Shown: positions 1 through 7,659 of the stretch, piece by piece
Layout of the letters: every line of letters begins with the position of its first letter
How positions within the stretch are numbered: the stretch's first letter is position 1
NCBI GenBank assembly: GCA_017549185.1
Contig: JAFYVJ010000065.1
Span: 1 to 37,171 of the forward strand
Reading direction: 5' to 3'
Origin: Roseburia sp.
GTDB lineage: Bacteria; Bacillota; Clostridia; Lachnospirales; Lachnospiraceae
Length of the DNA stretch: 37,171 nucleotides
Notes under the pieces: generated by a model
Told to the model about the DNA's origin: nothing
The model's database searches: none
What the model saw: only the letters and a program-made list of their open reading frames with translations
Position numbers and translations under genes: made by a program

Positions 1-74
1 GCGACCTCATTTACTGATATAGCACAGCTTTTGTTCCGCGCGCGTAGCTGCGCATCGTTTGCACGTAGTGCTTT
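1..74. repeat. Dispersed intergenic repeat, copy 1 (74 bp, exact match to 30174-30247)
   Basis: Bases 1-74 are identical, in the same orientation, to 30174-30247, and differ from base 75 on. The element is GC-richer than its surroundings and contains short self-complementary pieces (GCGCGTAGCTGCGC, and GCACGTAGTGC at 61-71), so a transcript would fold into small hairpins. It lies downstream of an operon terminator. The window starts inside or at its left edge, so its true left end is unknown. No protein-coding sense is visible. It could be a small non-autonomous mobile element or a structured RNA piece; the sequence alone does not decide. Confidence 0.85.
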
Positions 75-139
75 TATTCTATAGGAAAGTCATAGACTTT
101 CACAAATTAACGCATCAAGGTCTTTCCTATAGAATAAAA
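72..139. repeat. 18-bp perfect inverted repeat at the end of the repeat element
   Basis: Bases 72-89 pair perfectly with 122-139 (18 bp), enclosing a 32-base loop with a smaller stem (GAAAGTC/GACTTTC). The left arm starts inside the last three bases of the 74-bp repeat. The other repeat copy is also followed at once by a palindrome with the same TAGGAA core. Neither strand has a clear U-tract after the stem, so this is not itself a standard terminator, though its right arm shares the A-tract of the neighbouring terminator at 136-175. Confidence 0.7.
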
Positions 140-175
140 AAATAGATGTTGTAAAAGCCTTAGGCCTCTACAACA
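136..175 (-). terminator. Rho-independent terminator of the aryl-CoA operon
   Basis: Read on the minus strand, bases 175-163 pair with 159-147. This gives a 13-bp stem with two G-U pairs, a TAA loop, and then a run of seven T (complement of 136-142). It sits 40 bases past the stop of the amidohydrolase gene and closes the six-gene operon. Confidence 0.85.
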
Positions 176-214
176 CCCACACATATATTTTTACAATAGC
201 CAAATAACATTACA

Positions 215-1015
215 TCACTCTATAGCCAGTAATCTCTTTGCATTATCGGCAAAAATTGCCTCTTTTTCCACTTGTGTAATCGGCAATTCATGGACCTTCG
301 CAATAATCCTCGCAGGATCGCTCCATGGGGAATCCGTAGCAAAAAGAACCTTCTTTTTATCATGTTTCTCCCAAATTTTTAAAAACATCTCCTGCTCTAT
401 ATAATCCAAAGTAACCGCTGTGTCAAAGTATACATCTGCATCTGCCAGATACTCATACACCTCTTCCCAACGCTTCCAACCACCAAAATGTGCTACCACT
501 AATTTTTCTGGCTTAATGGTATCTATTACCTTTCGCATTCTATCCGGCGGACAATGTACCAAATCCTGGAAAGCATTATCCAGTCCCGCATGTGTTGTTA
601 TAATAAGCCCAAGCTCACTGGCATATTCGATAATATTCATAAAACGAATATCATCAATCATAACGTCCTGATAGTCTGGATGAAGCTTTATACCAGGCAA
701 TCCTAATTCTTTAATAAAACGCAGTTTACCCTTGTAATCTTCACAATCCGGATGAATCCCTCCAAAAGACAGTAATTTTCCTCCATATTGTTCGTTTACA
801 CTCTGGGCAAATAAATTCACACTCTCAAACTGGGAGGGTTTTGTCATCACAGGAAGTATAACAGACATATCCACACCTGTCTTTTCCATAGACTGCAATA
901 ATCCGGCTAATGTACCATCCGCCGCAGCTTTTATCCCAGATGCCATTTCCAATCCGGCAATCGTTTTGGATGCAATTGCATCAGGAAAAATATGCGTATG
1001 AAAATCTATTATCAT
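215..1015 (-). CDS. Amidohydrolase-family metal-dependent hydrolase (amidohydrolase_2 type)
   Basis: This is a 266-residue TIM-barrel hydrolase of the amidohydrolase_2 type, which includes decarboxylases and lactone hydrolases. Visible metal-site motifs are DFHTH at the N-terminus, THAG and AHFGG in the middle, and FATDSPW near the C-terminus. I chose the ATG at 1015 because it puts DFHTH at the very N-terminus, as in the family, with AAAGG upstream. The frame stays open to a GTG at 1057, but that start would sit directly against its Shine-Dalgarno sequence. It is the last gene of the operon, 47 bp after the ACT gene. The substrate cannot be named; an aromatic or CoA-derived side product is possible from context. 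It is probably cytoplasmic, as no signal peptide is seen. Confidence 0.85.
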   Translation of the reverse strand: MIIDFHTHIFPDAIASKTIAGLEMASGIKAAADGTLAGLLQSMEKTGVDMSVILPVMTKPSQFESVNLFAQSVNEQYGGKLLSFGGIHPDCEDYKGKLRFIKELGLPGIKLHPDYQDVMIDDIRFMNIIEYASELGLIITTHAGLDNAFQDLVHCPPDRMRKVIDTIKPEKLVVAHFGGWKRWEEVYEYLADADVYFDTAVTLDYIEQEMFLKIWEKHDKKKVLFATDSPWSDPARIIAKVHELPITQVEKEAIFADNAKRLLAIE

Positions 1016-1062
1016 TTCTCTACCTTTGCTACCGCTTACTTCGTAACAGTTACACACCTCTC

Positions 1063-1488
1063 CTAATTACTCAGTTCTGCTGCACGAATCAGTTCTACGC
1101 CAGTCTCTTCTAATACTGCTGCTGCCTTCTCTAAATCTGCCGGTTTGATTACGATAGAGGCATCATCATTACCGGTTGCAAGTGCATAGGTATATTCGAT
1201 GTTAATACCTGCCTTGCAGATTTCAGAAAGAAGCACCTGAAGCTGTCCAACCTGATGAGATAATTTTACTGCTAATACTGGTGTAAGCATCGCAGAAAAT
1301 CCTTCTGCCTTTAATGCATCTTTTCCCACTTTTGGATCTGATACAATCATACGTAACATTCCAAAGTCACTGGTATCTGCCAATGACAAGGAAATAATAT
1401 TAATATTGTTCTGTTTTAAGGTATCTAATACCTTTTCTAGACGACCTTCTCTGTTCTCTAGAAACACTGATAACTGATTAATATACAT
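1063..1488 (-). CDS. Tandem ACT-domain protein
   Basis: This is a 141-residue protein made of two ACT folds, roughly residues 1-70 and 71-141. The first begins with the typical FLENREGRLEKVLDTL pattern. ACT domains bind amino acids and usually act as regulatory modules; no catalytic domain is attached here. The ATG at 1488 is preceded by AAGAGGA at good spacing; the open frame extends to 1557 but upstream residues look non-coding. It lies between paaK (108 bp upstream) and the amidohydrolase. Small ACT proteins recur beside phenylacetate-CoA ligase genes in clostridia and archaea, so it may sense an aromatic amino acid or modulate the ligase. The role is inferred from context only. Confidence 0.88.
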   Translation of the reverse strand: MYINQLSVFLENREGRLEKVLDTLKQNNINIISLSLADTSDFGMLRMIVSDPKVGKDALKAEGFSAMLTPVLAVKLSHQVGQLQVLLSEICKAGINIEYTYALATGNDDASIVIKPADLEKAAAVLEETGVELIRAAELSN

Positions 1489-1596
1489 AGCATTCCTCTT
1501 TCTGTGCTGCTTCTCGCCTTGCAGACTCATGCCACAGCACAAGCATAAGTCTGTCAAAATAATACCTATTCGTAATTACTCAGTACACTTTTCCTC

Positions 1597-2895
1597 TTAC
1601 ACTAATTTACGTTTATCAATTACATGAACTGCTTTGCCCATACTTCTCTCAATAGACTTTGGCTCTACCAGTTTTACTTTTACTGCCAAACCAATTGCCT
1701 GCTGAATCACATGTGCAATCTTCTTTGTAAGATTCTCAAGTTCACTAATCTTATCAGAAAAGAATTTTTCGTCTACTTCTACCTGAACTTCAAGACTATC
1801 TAAGTTATTCACACGATCTACCACTAACATATAATGTGGTGAAGTTTCGCCCATTTCTAATAATGCAGCTTCAATCTGTGATGGGAATACATTAACACCA
1901 CGAATAATAAGCATGTCATCTGAACGTCCTTTGAATCTGCTGATACGAGGAGTCGTTCTTCCACATTCGCATTTCTCGTAACTAATACTTGTAAGGTCTC
2001 TTGTTCGATAGCGAAGCAATGGTAAACCTTCTTTGGTCAATGTTGTAAATACCAATTCTCCTGTTTCACCCTCTGGAACCTGTTCTAACGTCTCAGGATG
2101 AATGATTTCCGGATAGAAATGATCTTCGTATACATGTAAACCTTTATGATAGATACAGTCACAAGCCACACCCGGTCCCATAACTTCTGACAATCCATAA
2201 ATATCAAATGCATTGATATGAAGTTTTTCTTCAATCTGTTTACGCATCTGTTCTGTCCATGGCTCTGCACCACAGATAGCTGCTTTTAATTTTATTTTGT
2301 CTAAATCGCCATCTGCTTCTAATGTCTCTGCAATATGTAGCAGATAAGAAGGGGTACATGCAATCGCTGTTGCACCAAAATCCTTCATCATTGTAGTAAG
2401 TTTCTTCGTATTACCAGTTGACATTGGTACTACAGTAGCCCCAAGATGTTCCGCACCATAATGTGCGCCTAAACCACCTGTAAACAAACCATATCCATAT
2501 GCAATCTGAATCACATCATCACGATTTAAGCCGGCCTGTGCAAAAGCTCTAGCTACACATTCAGACCAGATTTCAATATCTCTTTTGGTATAACCAACTA
2601 CTGTCGCTTTACCTGTTGTTCCACTAGATGCATGCACACGCACAATCTGAGACTGTGGCACTGCAAAAAGTCCAAATGGATAGGTATCACGCAAGTCACT
2701 TTTGGTTGTAAATGGGAGTTTTGTAATATCTTCGATTACTTTGATATCTCCCGGTTCAACACCCATATACTGCATTTTTTTGCGATAAAATTCTACATTA
2801 TGATAGACACGGTCAACTAACTTAACTAAACGCTTACTCTGCAGGTTATGCATTTCATCGCGGCTCATACATTCCTTTGCTTCATTCCAAATCAT
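1597..2895 (-). CDS. paaK: Phenylacetate-CoA ligase (AMP-forming, PaaK family)
   Basis: This is a 432-residue adenylate-forming ligase of PaaK type, joining an aryl-acetate to CoA with ATP. Visible features are the P-loop [16 protein letters not shown], the family pattern [12 protein letters not shown], and the [11 protein letters not shown] and [20 protein letters not shown] hinge region typical of PaaK. Length matches the family. The ATG at 2895 follows GAGGGGG at about 9 bases; an upstream in-frame extension to 2919 overlaps the iorB stop. It starts 4 bp after iorB, so the two are tightly coupled. In this setting the enzyme may run toward ATP synthesis, releasing aryl-acetate from the aryl-acetyl-CoA made by IorAB. 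The direction is inference. Confidence 0.93.
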   Translation of the reverse strand: MIWNEAKECMSRDEMHNLQSKRLVKLVDRVYHNVEFYRKKMQYMGVEPGDIKVIEDITKLPFTTKSDLRDTYPFGLFAVPQSQIVRVHASSGTTGKATVVGYTKRDIEIWSECVARAFAQAGLNRDDVIQIAYGYGLFTGGLGAHYGAEHLGATVVPMSTGNTKKLTTMMKDFGATAIACTPSYLLHIAETLEADGDLDKIKLKAAICGAEPWTEQMRKQIEEKLHINAFDIYGLSEVMGPGVACDCIYHKGLHVYEDHFYPEIIHPETLEQVPEGETGELVFTTLTKEGLPLLRYRTRDLTSISYEKCECGRTTPRISRFKGRSDDMLIIRGVNVFPSQIEAALLEMGETSPHYMLVVDRVNNLDSLEVQVEVDEKFFSDKISELENLTKKIAHVIQQAIGLAVKVKLVEPKSIERSMGKAVHVIDKRKLV

Positions 2896-2899
2896 GACA

Positions 2900-3478
2900 C
2901 TATTCCCCCTCAAATCCAAGTAAGAATGCTTTCTTATTAATCTCTACTGTCTTCGGTGGAACAGTCTTTTCAATCACATTAAGCCATGCTTCTTTTGAAA
3001 AATCCATATGACGTGCTGCCACGCCCAAAACGATGATATTAAACACTTTAGAATTGCCTAATTTTAAGGCTTCCTCCATAGCATTTACTTTAAACACTTT
3101 ATGTTCTTTTTCAAGATTCTCAATAATATTCTCCGGATATGTTGCTGCACCTGTTACTACTGTAATCGGGTCGATGCGATGCTCGTTTACTACAATCGCA
3201 CCATCTTTTTTGAGAAAGTGAGCATAACGTAATGCTTCTAACATTTCGAAAGCAATCAATACATCTGCCTGACCTTCTTCTACGATAGGTTCTGCTACTT
3301 TTTCGCCATAGCGTACAAAAGTTACTACGCTACCACCACGCTGTGCCATACCATGTACTTCAGATAATTTTACATCATATCCTGCATCTACGGTGATACC
3401 ACCTAAGATTCGGCTGGTGAGCAATGTACCCTGTCCACCAACACCTACAATCATAATATTCTTTGTATTATTTGCCAT
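2900..3478 (-). CDS. iorB: Indolepyruvate ferredoxin oxidoreductase, beta subunit
   Basis: This is the 192-residue gamma-type domain of a 2-oxoacid:ferredoxin oxidoreductase. [19 protein letters not shown] at the N-terminus is the signature, and [14 protein letters not shown] follows. With IorA it decarboxylates aryl-pyruvates (indole-, phenyl-, hydroxyphenylpyruvate) to aryl-acetyl-CoA, passing electrons to ferredoxin. The ATG at 3478 has AGAGG five bases upstream. It lies 102 bp after iorA, a gap that holds a 13-bp hairpin, and 4 bp before paaK. Family length is normal. Confidence 0.93.
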   Translation of the reverse strand: MANNTKNIMIVGVGGQGTLLTSRILGGITVDAGYDVKLSEVHGMAQRGGSVVTFVRYGEKVAEPIVEEGQADVLIAFEMLEALRYAHFLKKDGAIVVNEHRIDPITVVTGAATYPENIIENLEKEHKVFKVNAMEEALKLGNSKVFNIIVLGVAARHMDFSKEAWLNVIEKTVPPKTVEINKKAFLLGFEGE

Positions 3479-3548
3479 TTTTCCTCTTTTCTGCTGCCAT
3501 AAGGCAGCGTATGAAATAATGGGAACTTTGTGCAACGCACAAATTCCG

Positions 3549-3580
3549 AATTGAAAATAACACTCATGTTATTTTCAATT
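3549..3580 (-). other. Intercistronic hairpin between iorA and iorB
   Basis: Bases 3549-3561 and 3568-3580 are a perfect 13-bp inverted repeat with a 6-base loop, abutting the iorA stop codon. It is AT-rich (AATTGAAAATAAC arm) and has no following U-tract, so it looks like an mRNA processing, stability or partial attenuation element within the operon rather than a terminator. A role in setting the IorA:IorB ratio is inference. Confidence 0.6.
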
Positions 3581-5320
3581 TTATACCTCCACCTGTTCAA
3601 TTGCGTCAAATTTGCAAAGTCCTTGGCAAAGACCACAGCCATTACACATTGTCTCATCGATAGAAACAGTTCCATCTGCGTTTTTCGTAATAGCTGGACA
3701 GCCTGGACGTAAGCAGGCACCACATTTTTTACATTTATCAGAAACCGGTCTGCAGGTTACTGTACTCTTCTGTTTTTTCAAAAGTACACAAGGTGCTTTT
3801 GTGATGATAACAGATACTTCTTCTTTTGCTACTTCTTCTTTTACGATTCGTTCTAATTCTGCTGTATCAAAAGCATTTACTTCTACTACATTCTTAATAC
3901 CTAATGCTTTACAAAGTTCAAAGATATTAATTGCTGGTACTTCTTCTCCCATAAGGGTTTTACCGGTAGCCGCATGATCCTGATGTCCTGTCATACCTGT
4001 GGTAGAGTTATCTAAAATCATAACAGTACCTGTTCCCTGGTTATAAACCATGTTCATAAGAGAGTTGATACCGGTATGCATGAAAGTAGAATCACCGATC
4101 ACAGCTACCCAGTTTTTGATATAATCTTTTCCTTTTGCTTTTTCCATACCATGTAACGAAGAAATACTTGCTCCCATACAGATAGTAGTATCTACCACGC
4201 TAAGCGGTGCAACTGCACCTAATGTATAACATCCAATATCGCCTGCTGCATGGATTTTCAACTTATTCAGTACAGAGAATACGCTTCTGTGTGGACAACC
4301 AGGACAAAGAATAGGTGGTCTTGCAGGTACCTGTGCTGCTGCATTCAACTCCAATTCTTCTTTTAATACTGCTTTGCGGAGCATATTCGCACTGTATTCG
4401 CCCTGTACGGTAAAGATTTCTTTACCGATACATTTAATGCCCCATGACTTAATCTGCTCTTCAAATACAGGCTCTAATTCTTCAAATATGTATAAGGTCT
4501 CTACTTTAGAGGCAAAATCTTCAATTAATTTTCTTGGAAGTGGATGTACCATACCAAGTTTTAAAACACTGGCTTCCGGACAGGCTTCTTTTACATACTG
4601 ATATGCAATACCGCTAGTGATAAAACCAATCTTGGTATCATTCATCTCTACTTTATTAATAGGCATTGTGTAGCCATCTTCTGCCATATCTTTTAATCTC
4701 TGCTCTACATGCACATGACGTCCTTTGGCATTACCTGGCATCATAACGTATTTTGCAGGATTTCTTTCATATGTCGCATCGATTGGCTCACATCTTTCTT
4801 CTAATGTAACTGGTCCCTGTGAATGAGATAAACGGGTTGTAGTACGCACAATCACTGGTGTATCATATTTTTCAGATAAATCGAAAGCATATTTCATAAA
4901 ATCTTTTGCTTCCTGTGAATCAGACGGCTCTAATACAGGCACCATCGCTGCTCTTGCCACACATCTGGTATCCTGCTCATTCTGAGAAGAATATAATCCT
5001 GGATCGTCTGCTGCTACTAAAACCAAACCACCATTTACACCAATATAAGAAACCGTATAAAGTGGGTCAGATGCAACGTTCACACCTACGTGTTTCATAG
5101 ATGCCATTGCACGAACACCACTGATTGATGCACCAATTGCTACTTCCATAGCAACCTTTTCATTGGGTGACCATTCTGCATAGATTTCAGGATATTTTAC
5201 AATATTTTCACTGATTTCTGTACTTGGTGTACCAGGATATGCAGCTGATACTTTTACTCCTGCTTCAAATGCTCCTCTGGCAATGGCCTCATTGCCGAGC
5301 ATGATTTTTGTTTCGCTCAT
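3581..5320 (-). CDS. iorA: Indolepyruvate ferredoxin oxidoreductase, alpha subunit
   Basis: This 579-residue subunit carries the transketolase-like pyrimidine and thiamine diphosphate domains and a C-terminal ferredoxin module. The N-terminal LGNEAIARGAFEAGVKVSAAYPGTPSTEI is typical. The TPP site is seen as GDIGCYTLG, then GDSTFMHTGINSL and NSTTGMTGHQDH. The C-terminus has two cysteine clusters, CKKCGACLRPGCP and CNGCGLCQGLC, for two Fe-S clusters. The last cysteine cluster is followed by KFDAIEQ. The ATG at 5320 has AGAGAGG upstream. It is second in the operon, 26 bp after the acyl-CoA synthetase gene. The enzyme is cytoplasmic and oxygen-sensitive, consistent with an anaerobe. Confidence 0.95.
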   Translation of the reverse strand: MSETKIMLGNEAIARGAFEAGVKVSAAYPGTPSTEISENIVKYPEIYAEWSPNEKVAMEVAIGASISGVRAMASMKHVGVNVASDPLYTVSYIGVNGGLVLVAADDPGLYSSQNEQDTRCVARAAMVPVLEPSDSQEAKDFMKYAFDLSEKYDTPVIVRTTTRLSHSQGPVTLEERCEPIDATYERNPAKYVMMPGNAKGRHVHVEQRLKDMAEDGYTMPINKVEMNDTKIGFITSGIAYQYVKEACPEASVLKLGMVHPLPRKLIEDFASKVETLYIFEELEPVFEEQIKSWGIKCIGKEIFTVQGEYSANMLRKAVLKEELELNAAAQVPARPPILCPGCPHRSVFSVLNKLKIHAAGDIGCYTLGAVAPLSVVDTTICMGASISSLHGMEKAKGKDYIKNWVAVIGDSTFMHTGINSLMNMVYNQGTGTVMILDNSTTGMTGHQDHAATGKTLMGEEVPAINIFELCKALGIKNVVEVNAFDTAELERIVKEEVAKEEVSVIITKAPCVLLKKQKSTVTCRPVSDKCKKCGACLRPGCPAITKNADGTVSIDETMCNGCGLCQGLCKFDAIEQVEV

Positions 5321-5346
5321 TGTTTCTAACCTCTCTCTTTTATCAT

Positions 5347-6981
5347 TTATCCCATATTCTGATCTGCGATTAAGTGATTTGCACCATACATCTCACGTAA
5401 CTTCGGTTTTTCAATTTTTCCGGTTGGATTCCGTGGAATCTCTGCAAAAATAACTTCACGCGGACGTTTATAACGAGGCATTCCAAGACAGAACTCATTC
5501 ACTTCTTCTTTTGTCATCGTCACACCTTCTTTTAATTCGATGATTGCTGCTGCAATTTCACCTAAGCGATTATCCTTCAAACCGATAACTGCTACGTCAT
5601 GTACCTTATCATTGGTACGGATAAAGTCTTCAATCTGCACCGGATATAAGTTCTCACCACCACTGATAATAACGTCTTTCTTACGGTCTACTAAGAAAAT
5701 AAATCCTTCTTCGTCTTCCTGTGCCATATCACCTGTGAACAGCCAGCCATCTTCTAATACTTCTTTTGTTGCTGCCTCATCACGATAGTAACAAGTCATA
5801 ACACCAGGTCCTTTTACTGCTAATTCACCAACTTCGCCTTTTGCTACCGTCTGACGATTCTCATCTACGATACGTACTTCCCAACCAAAACCTGGTTTAC
5901 CAATCGCACCAACTTTATGAATATTCTCTACACCTAAATGTACACAACCAGGTCCGATAGATTCAGACAAACCATAGTTGGTATCATACTGATGATTCGG
6001 GAAGATGCTCTTCCATTTTTTAATCAAACTCTGTGGAACCGGCTGTGCTCCAATGTGCATCAGTCTCCACTGGTCTAAATCATAATCGTCTAAATTCACT
6101 TTGCCACTTTCAATTGCTTCTAAAATCTCCTGTGCCCACGGAACAAGGAGCCATACGATTGTACATTTTTCTTTCGATACTGCATCTAAGATGAATTCTG
6201 GTGCTGTACCTTTTAATAAAATCGCTTTACTGCCTGATAACAAACTTCCGAACCAATGCATTTTCGCACCTGTATGATAAAGCGGTGGAATACATAAAAA
6301 TACATCATCTTTCTGCTGGTTATGATGATTCTGCTCTACACGACAGGCATGTACTAAGCTTCTATGTTTATGTAAAATTGCTTTTGGAAAACCTGTTGTA
6401 CCAGATGAAAAATAAATTGCCGCATCATCATCATCGTAAATCGTCACTACCGGTGACTGACTAGAACAATTCGCTGATAATGAATTATAATCGTCTGCAA
6501 ATCCCGGACAACCTTCTCCAACATAAATTAACAGTCTTCCTTTACTGATGCGGTCTGCTATCTCCTCTACTCGACCGATGAATGGATTGCTGAATACTAA
6601 AACATCTGCTTCTGCTAAATTCACACAATATTCAATCTCATCAGATGAATAACGGAAGTTAAGCGGCACTGCTAATGCACCTGTCTTTAAAATACCAAAA
6701 TAAATCGGGAGCCACTCTAAACCGTTCATCATAAGAATCGCTACCTTATCGCCTTTTTTGATACCGCGCTGAATTAAGAGATTTGCAAAACGGTTTGCCT
6801 TCTCATTAAACACGCTCCAGGTAATCTCTCTGCGATAGCTGGTCTTTGGACTTGGCTCAATCAATTCATATTCTTTCCATGTAACCCTTCTATCCTCTTT
6901 AATCTCTGGGTTAATCTCCACCAGACAAATATCATTCGGATACTCTCTAGCATTTCTCTCTAAATAGTCTGTAATTATCAT
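5347..6981 (-). CDS. AMP-forming acyl-CoA synthetase/ligase
   Basis: This is a 544-residue member of the ANL superfamily. The P-loop IYFSSGTTGFPKAI is near residue 190, YGLSESIGPG near 325, then GWLFTGDMAQ, the hinge DRKKDVIISGGENLYP and the C-terminal catalytic lysine in RNPTGKIEKPKLR. It activates a carboxylic acid with ATP and forms the CoA thioester; the exact acid is not readable, and context suggests an aryl or short aliphatic acid. The ATG at 6981 has GAGGG six bases upstream. It is the first gene of the operon, with a 55-base leader from the promoter at 7044-7072. It is distinct from the PaaK-type ligase in the same operon. Confidence 0.92.
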   Translation of the reverse strand: MIITDYLERNAREYPNDICLVEINPEIKEDRRVTWKEYELIEPSPKTSYRREITWSVFNEKANRFANLLIQRGIKKGDKVAILMMNGLEWLPIYFGILKTGALAVPLNFRYSSDEIEYCVNLAEADVLVFSNPFIGRVEEIADRISKGRLLIYVGEGCPGFADDYNSLSANCSSQSPVVTIYDDDDAAIYFSSGTTGFPKAILHKHRSLVHACRVEQNHHNQQKDDVFLCIPPLYHTGAKMHWFGSLLSGSKAILLKGTAPEFILDAVSKEKCTIVWLLVPWAQEILEAIESGKVNLDDYDLDQWRLMHIGAQPVPQSLIKKWKSIFPNHQYDTNYGLSESIGPGCVHLGVENIHKVGAIGKPGFGWEVRIVDENRQTVAKGEVGELAVKGPGVMTCYYRDEAATKEVLEDGWLFTGDMAQEDEEGFIFLVDRKKDVIISGGENLYPVQIEDFIRTNDKVHDVAVIGLKDNRLGEIAAAIIELKEGVTMTKEEVNEFCLGMPRYKRPREVIFAEIPRNPTGKIEKPKLREMYGANHLIADQNMG

Positions 6982-7043
6982 ATCAATCCCTCGTACCTTC
7001 TCTGCAATACTTTAACACTTCAACGCTTTCATGCAATAAACTG

Positions 7044-7072
7044 ATTATAGCAAATAAAATCTTACAGGTCAA
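7044..7072 (-). promoter_or_regulatory. Sigma-A-type promoter of the aryl-CoA operon
   Basis: On the minus strand there is a TTGACC -35 (7067-7072), a 17-base spacer and a TATAAT -10 (7044-7049), with TG one base before the -10. The predicted start is near 7037, about 55 bases before the synthetase ATG. No operator palindrome is obvious in the leader. Confidence 0.8.
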
Positions 7073-7088
7073 CATATATTATGATACT

Positions 7089-7116
7089 AAAAAAGTTGGC
7101 AAAATACCAACTTTTT
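7089..7116 (-). terminator. Terminator downstream of the DUF1292 gene
   Basis: Bases 7090-7099 (AAAAAGTTGG) pair with 7107-7116 over a 7-base loop. On the minus strand the stem runs into six T. It separates the DUF1292 gene from the operon promoter just downstream, and being A/T-symmetric could also act on the plus strand. Confidence 0.8.
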
Positions 7117-7188
7117 CTTGAATTCTATTATATAAATATCTTATAGCTTCTATAATAATGTACTATCGTAGCAAGCTCTTATCTTGCT

Positions 7189-7473
7189 TTATTTCTTTGA
7201 TAACTGTCTTGAAAAATACTGTGCTGCAACAGCGTATTCATAATCATTCTCTATATATAAAACGATAGGATTGCCCTCCTCATCTTCTTCGACCTCATAA
7301 AGCATATAGCTTTGAGAAAAATCTAATTCCTTTTCTCCTTTGAGCGGCAATAATGCAAAATATTTTTTATTATTAACTTCAAAGTAAGAATATACGCCAC
7401 ATTCTACCGTTGTTCCATCTTCAAAAGGAAGTTCTACAACAATGTCCTCTAAATTTTTTCCCATAAATTCCAT
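7189..7473 (-). CDS. DUF1292 family protein (YrzB-like)
   Basis: This is a 94-residue acidic protein with the DUF1292 pattern: VVELPFEDGTTVECGVYSYFEVNNKKYFALLPL, then SYMLYEVEEDEEGNPIVLYIENDYEYAVAAQYF. The family is widespread in Firmicutes, often near YrrK/Holliday-resolvase genes, and has no established function. The ATG at 7473 has AGGAGA nine bases upstream. It is transcribed alone, with its own promoter (7584-7613) and terminator (7089-7116). No membrane segment or signal peptide is seen. Confidence 0.88.
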   Translation of the reverse strand: MEFMGKNLEDIVVELPFEDGTTVECGVYSYFEVNNKKYFALLPLKGEKELDFSQSYMLYEVEEDEEGNPIVLYIENDYEYAVAAQYFSRQLSKK

Positions 7474-7583
7474 AATATGTTCTCCTAAACTTTTTGTTCT
7501 AATTTCTTAACTTTCATATTTCTGCAATAAACAAATTGTCTCAACATGGCTCGATGTTCCCATTTTGATGTCTGCCTTAATTT

Positions 7584-7613
7584 ATTGTATCGAAGTATAA
7601 GGGAATAAATCAA
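7584..7613 (-). promoter_or_regulatory. Probable promoter of the DUF1292 gene
   Basis: On the minus strand there is a TTGATT -35 (7608-7613), an 18-base spacer and a TACAAT -10 (7584-7589). It leaves a leader of about 105 bases. An 8-bp inverted pair (ATGTTCCC at 7553-7560, GGGAACAT at 7631-7638) brackets it and may be chance. Confidence 0.5.
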
Positions 7614-7659
7614 GGGTTTTTACTGTTAAAGGGAACATACCTTGTGTATTAGCTTACTC

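Noticed and set aside
1503-1541. 7-bp inverted repeat between paaK and the ACT gene
   Set aside because: Short stem with a 25-base loop and no T-tract; not enough to call an element.
3451-3723. Minus-strand ORF across the iorA/iorB junction
   Set aside because: It overlaps both genes in another frame and covers the intercistronic hairpin; no start signal.
7553-7638. 8-bp inverted pair around the DUF1292 promoter
   Set aside because: Short arms separated by about 70 bases; likely chance in this composition.
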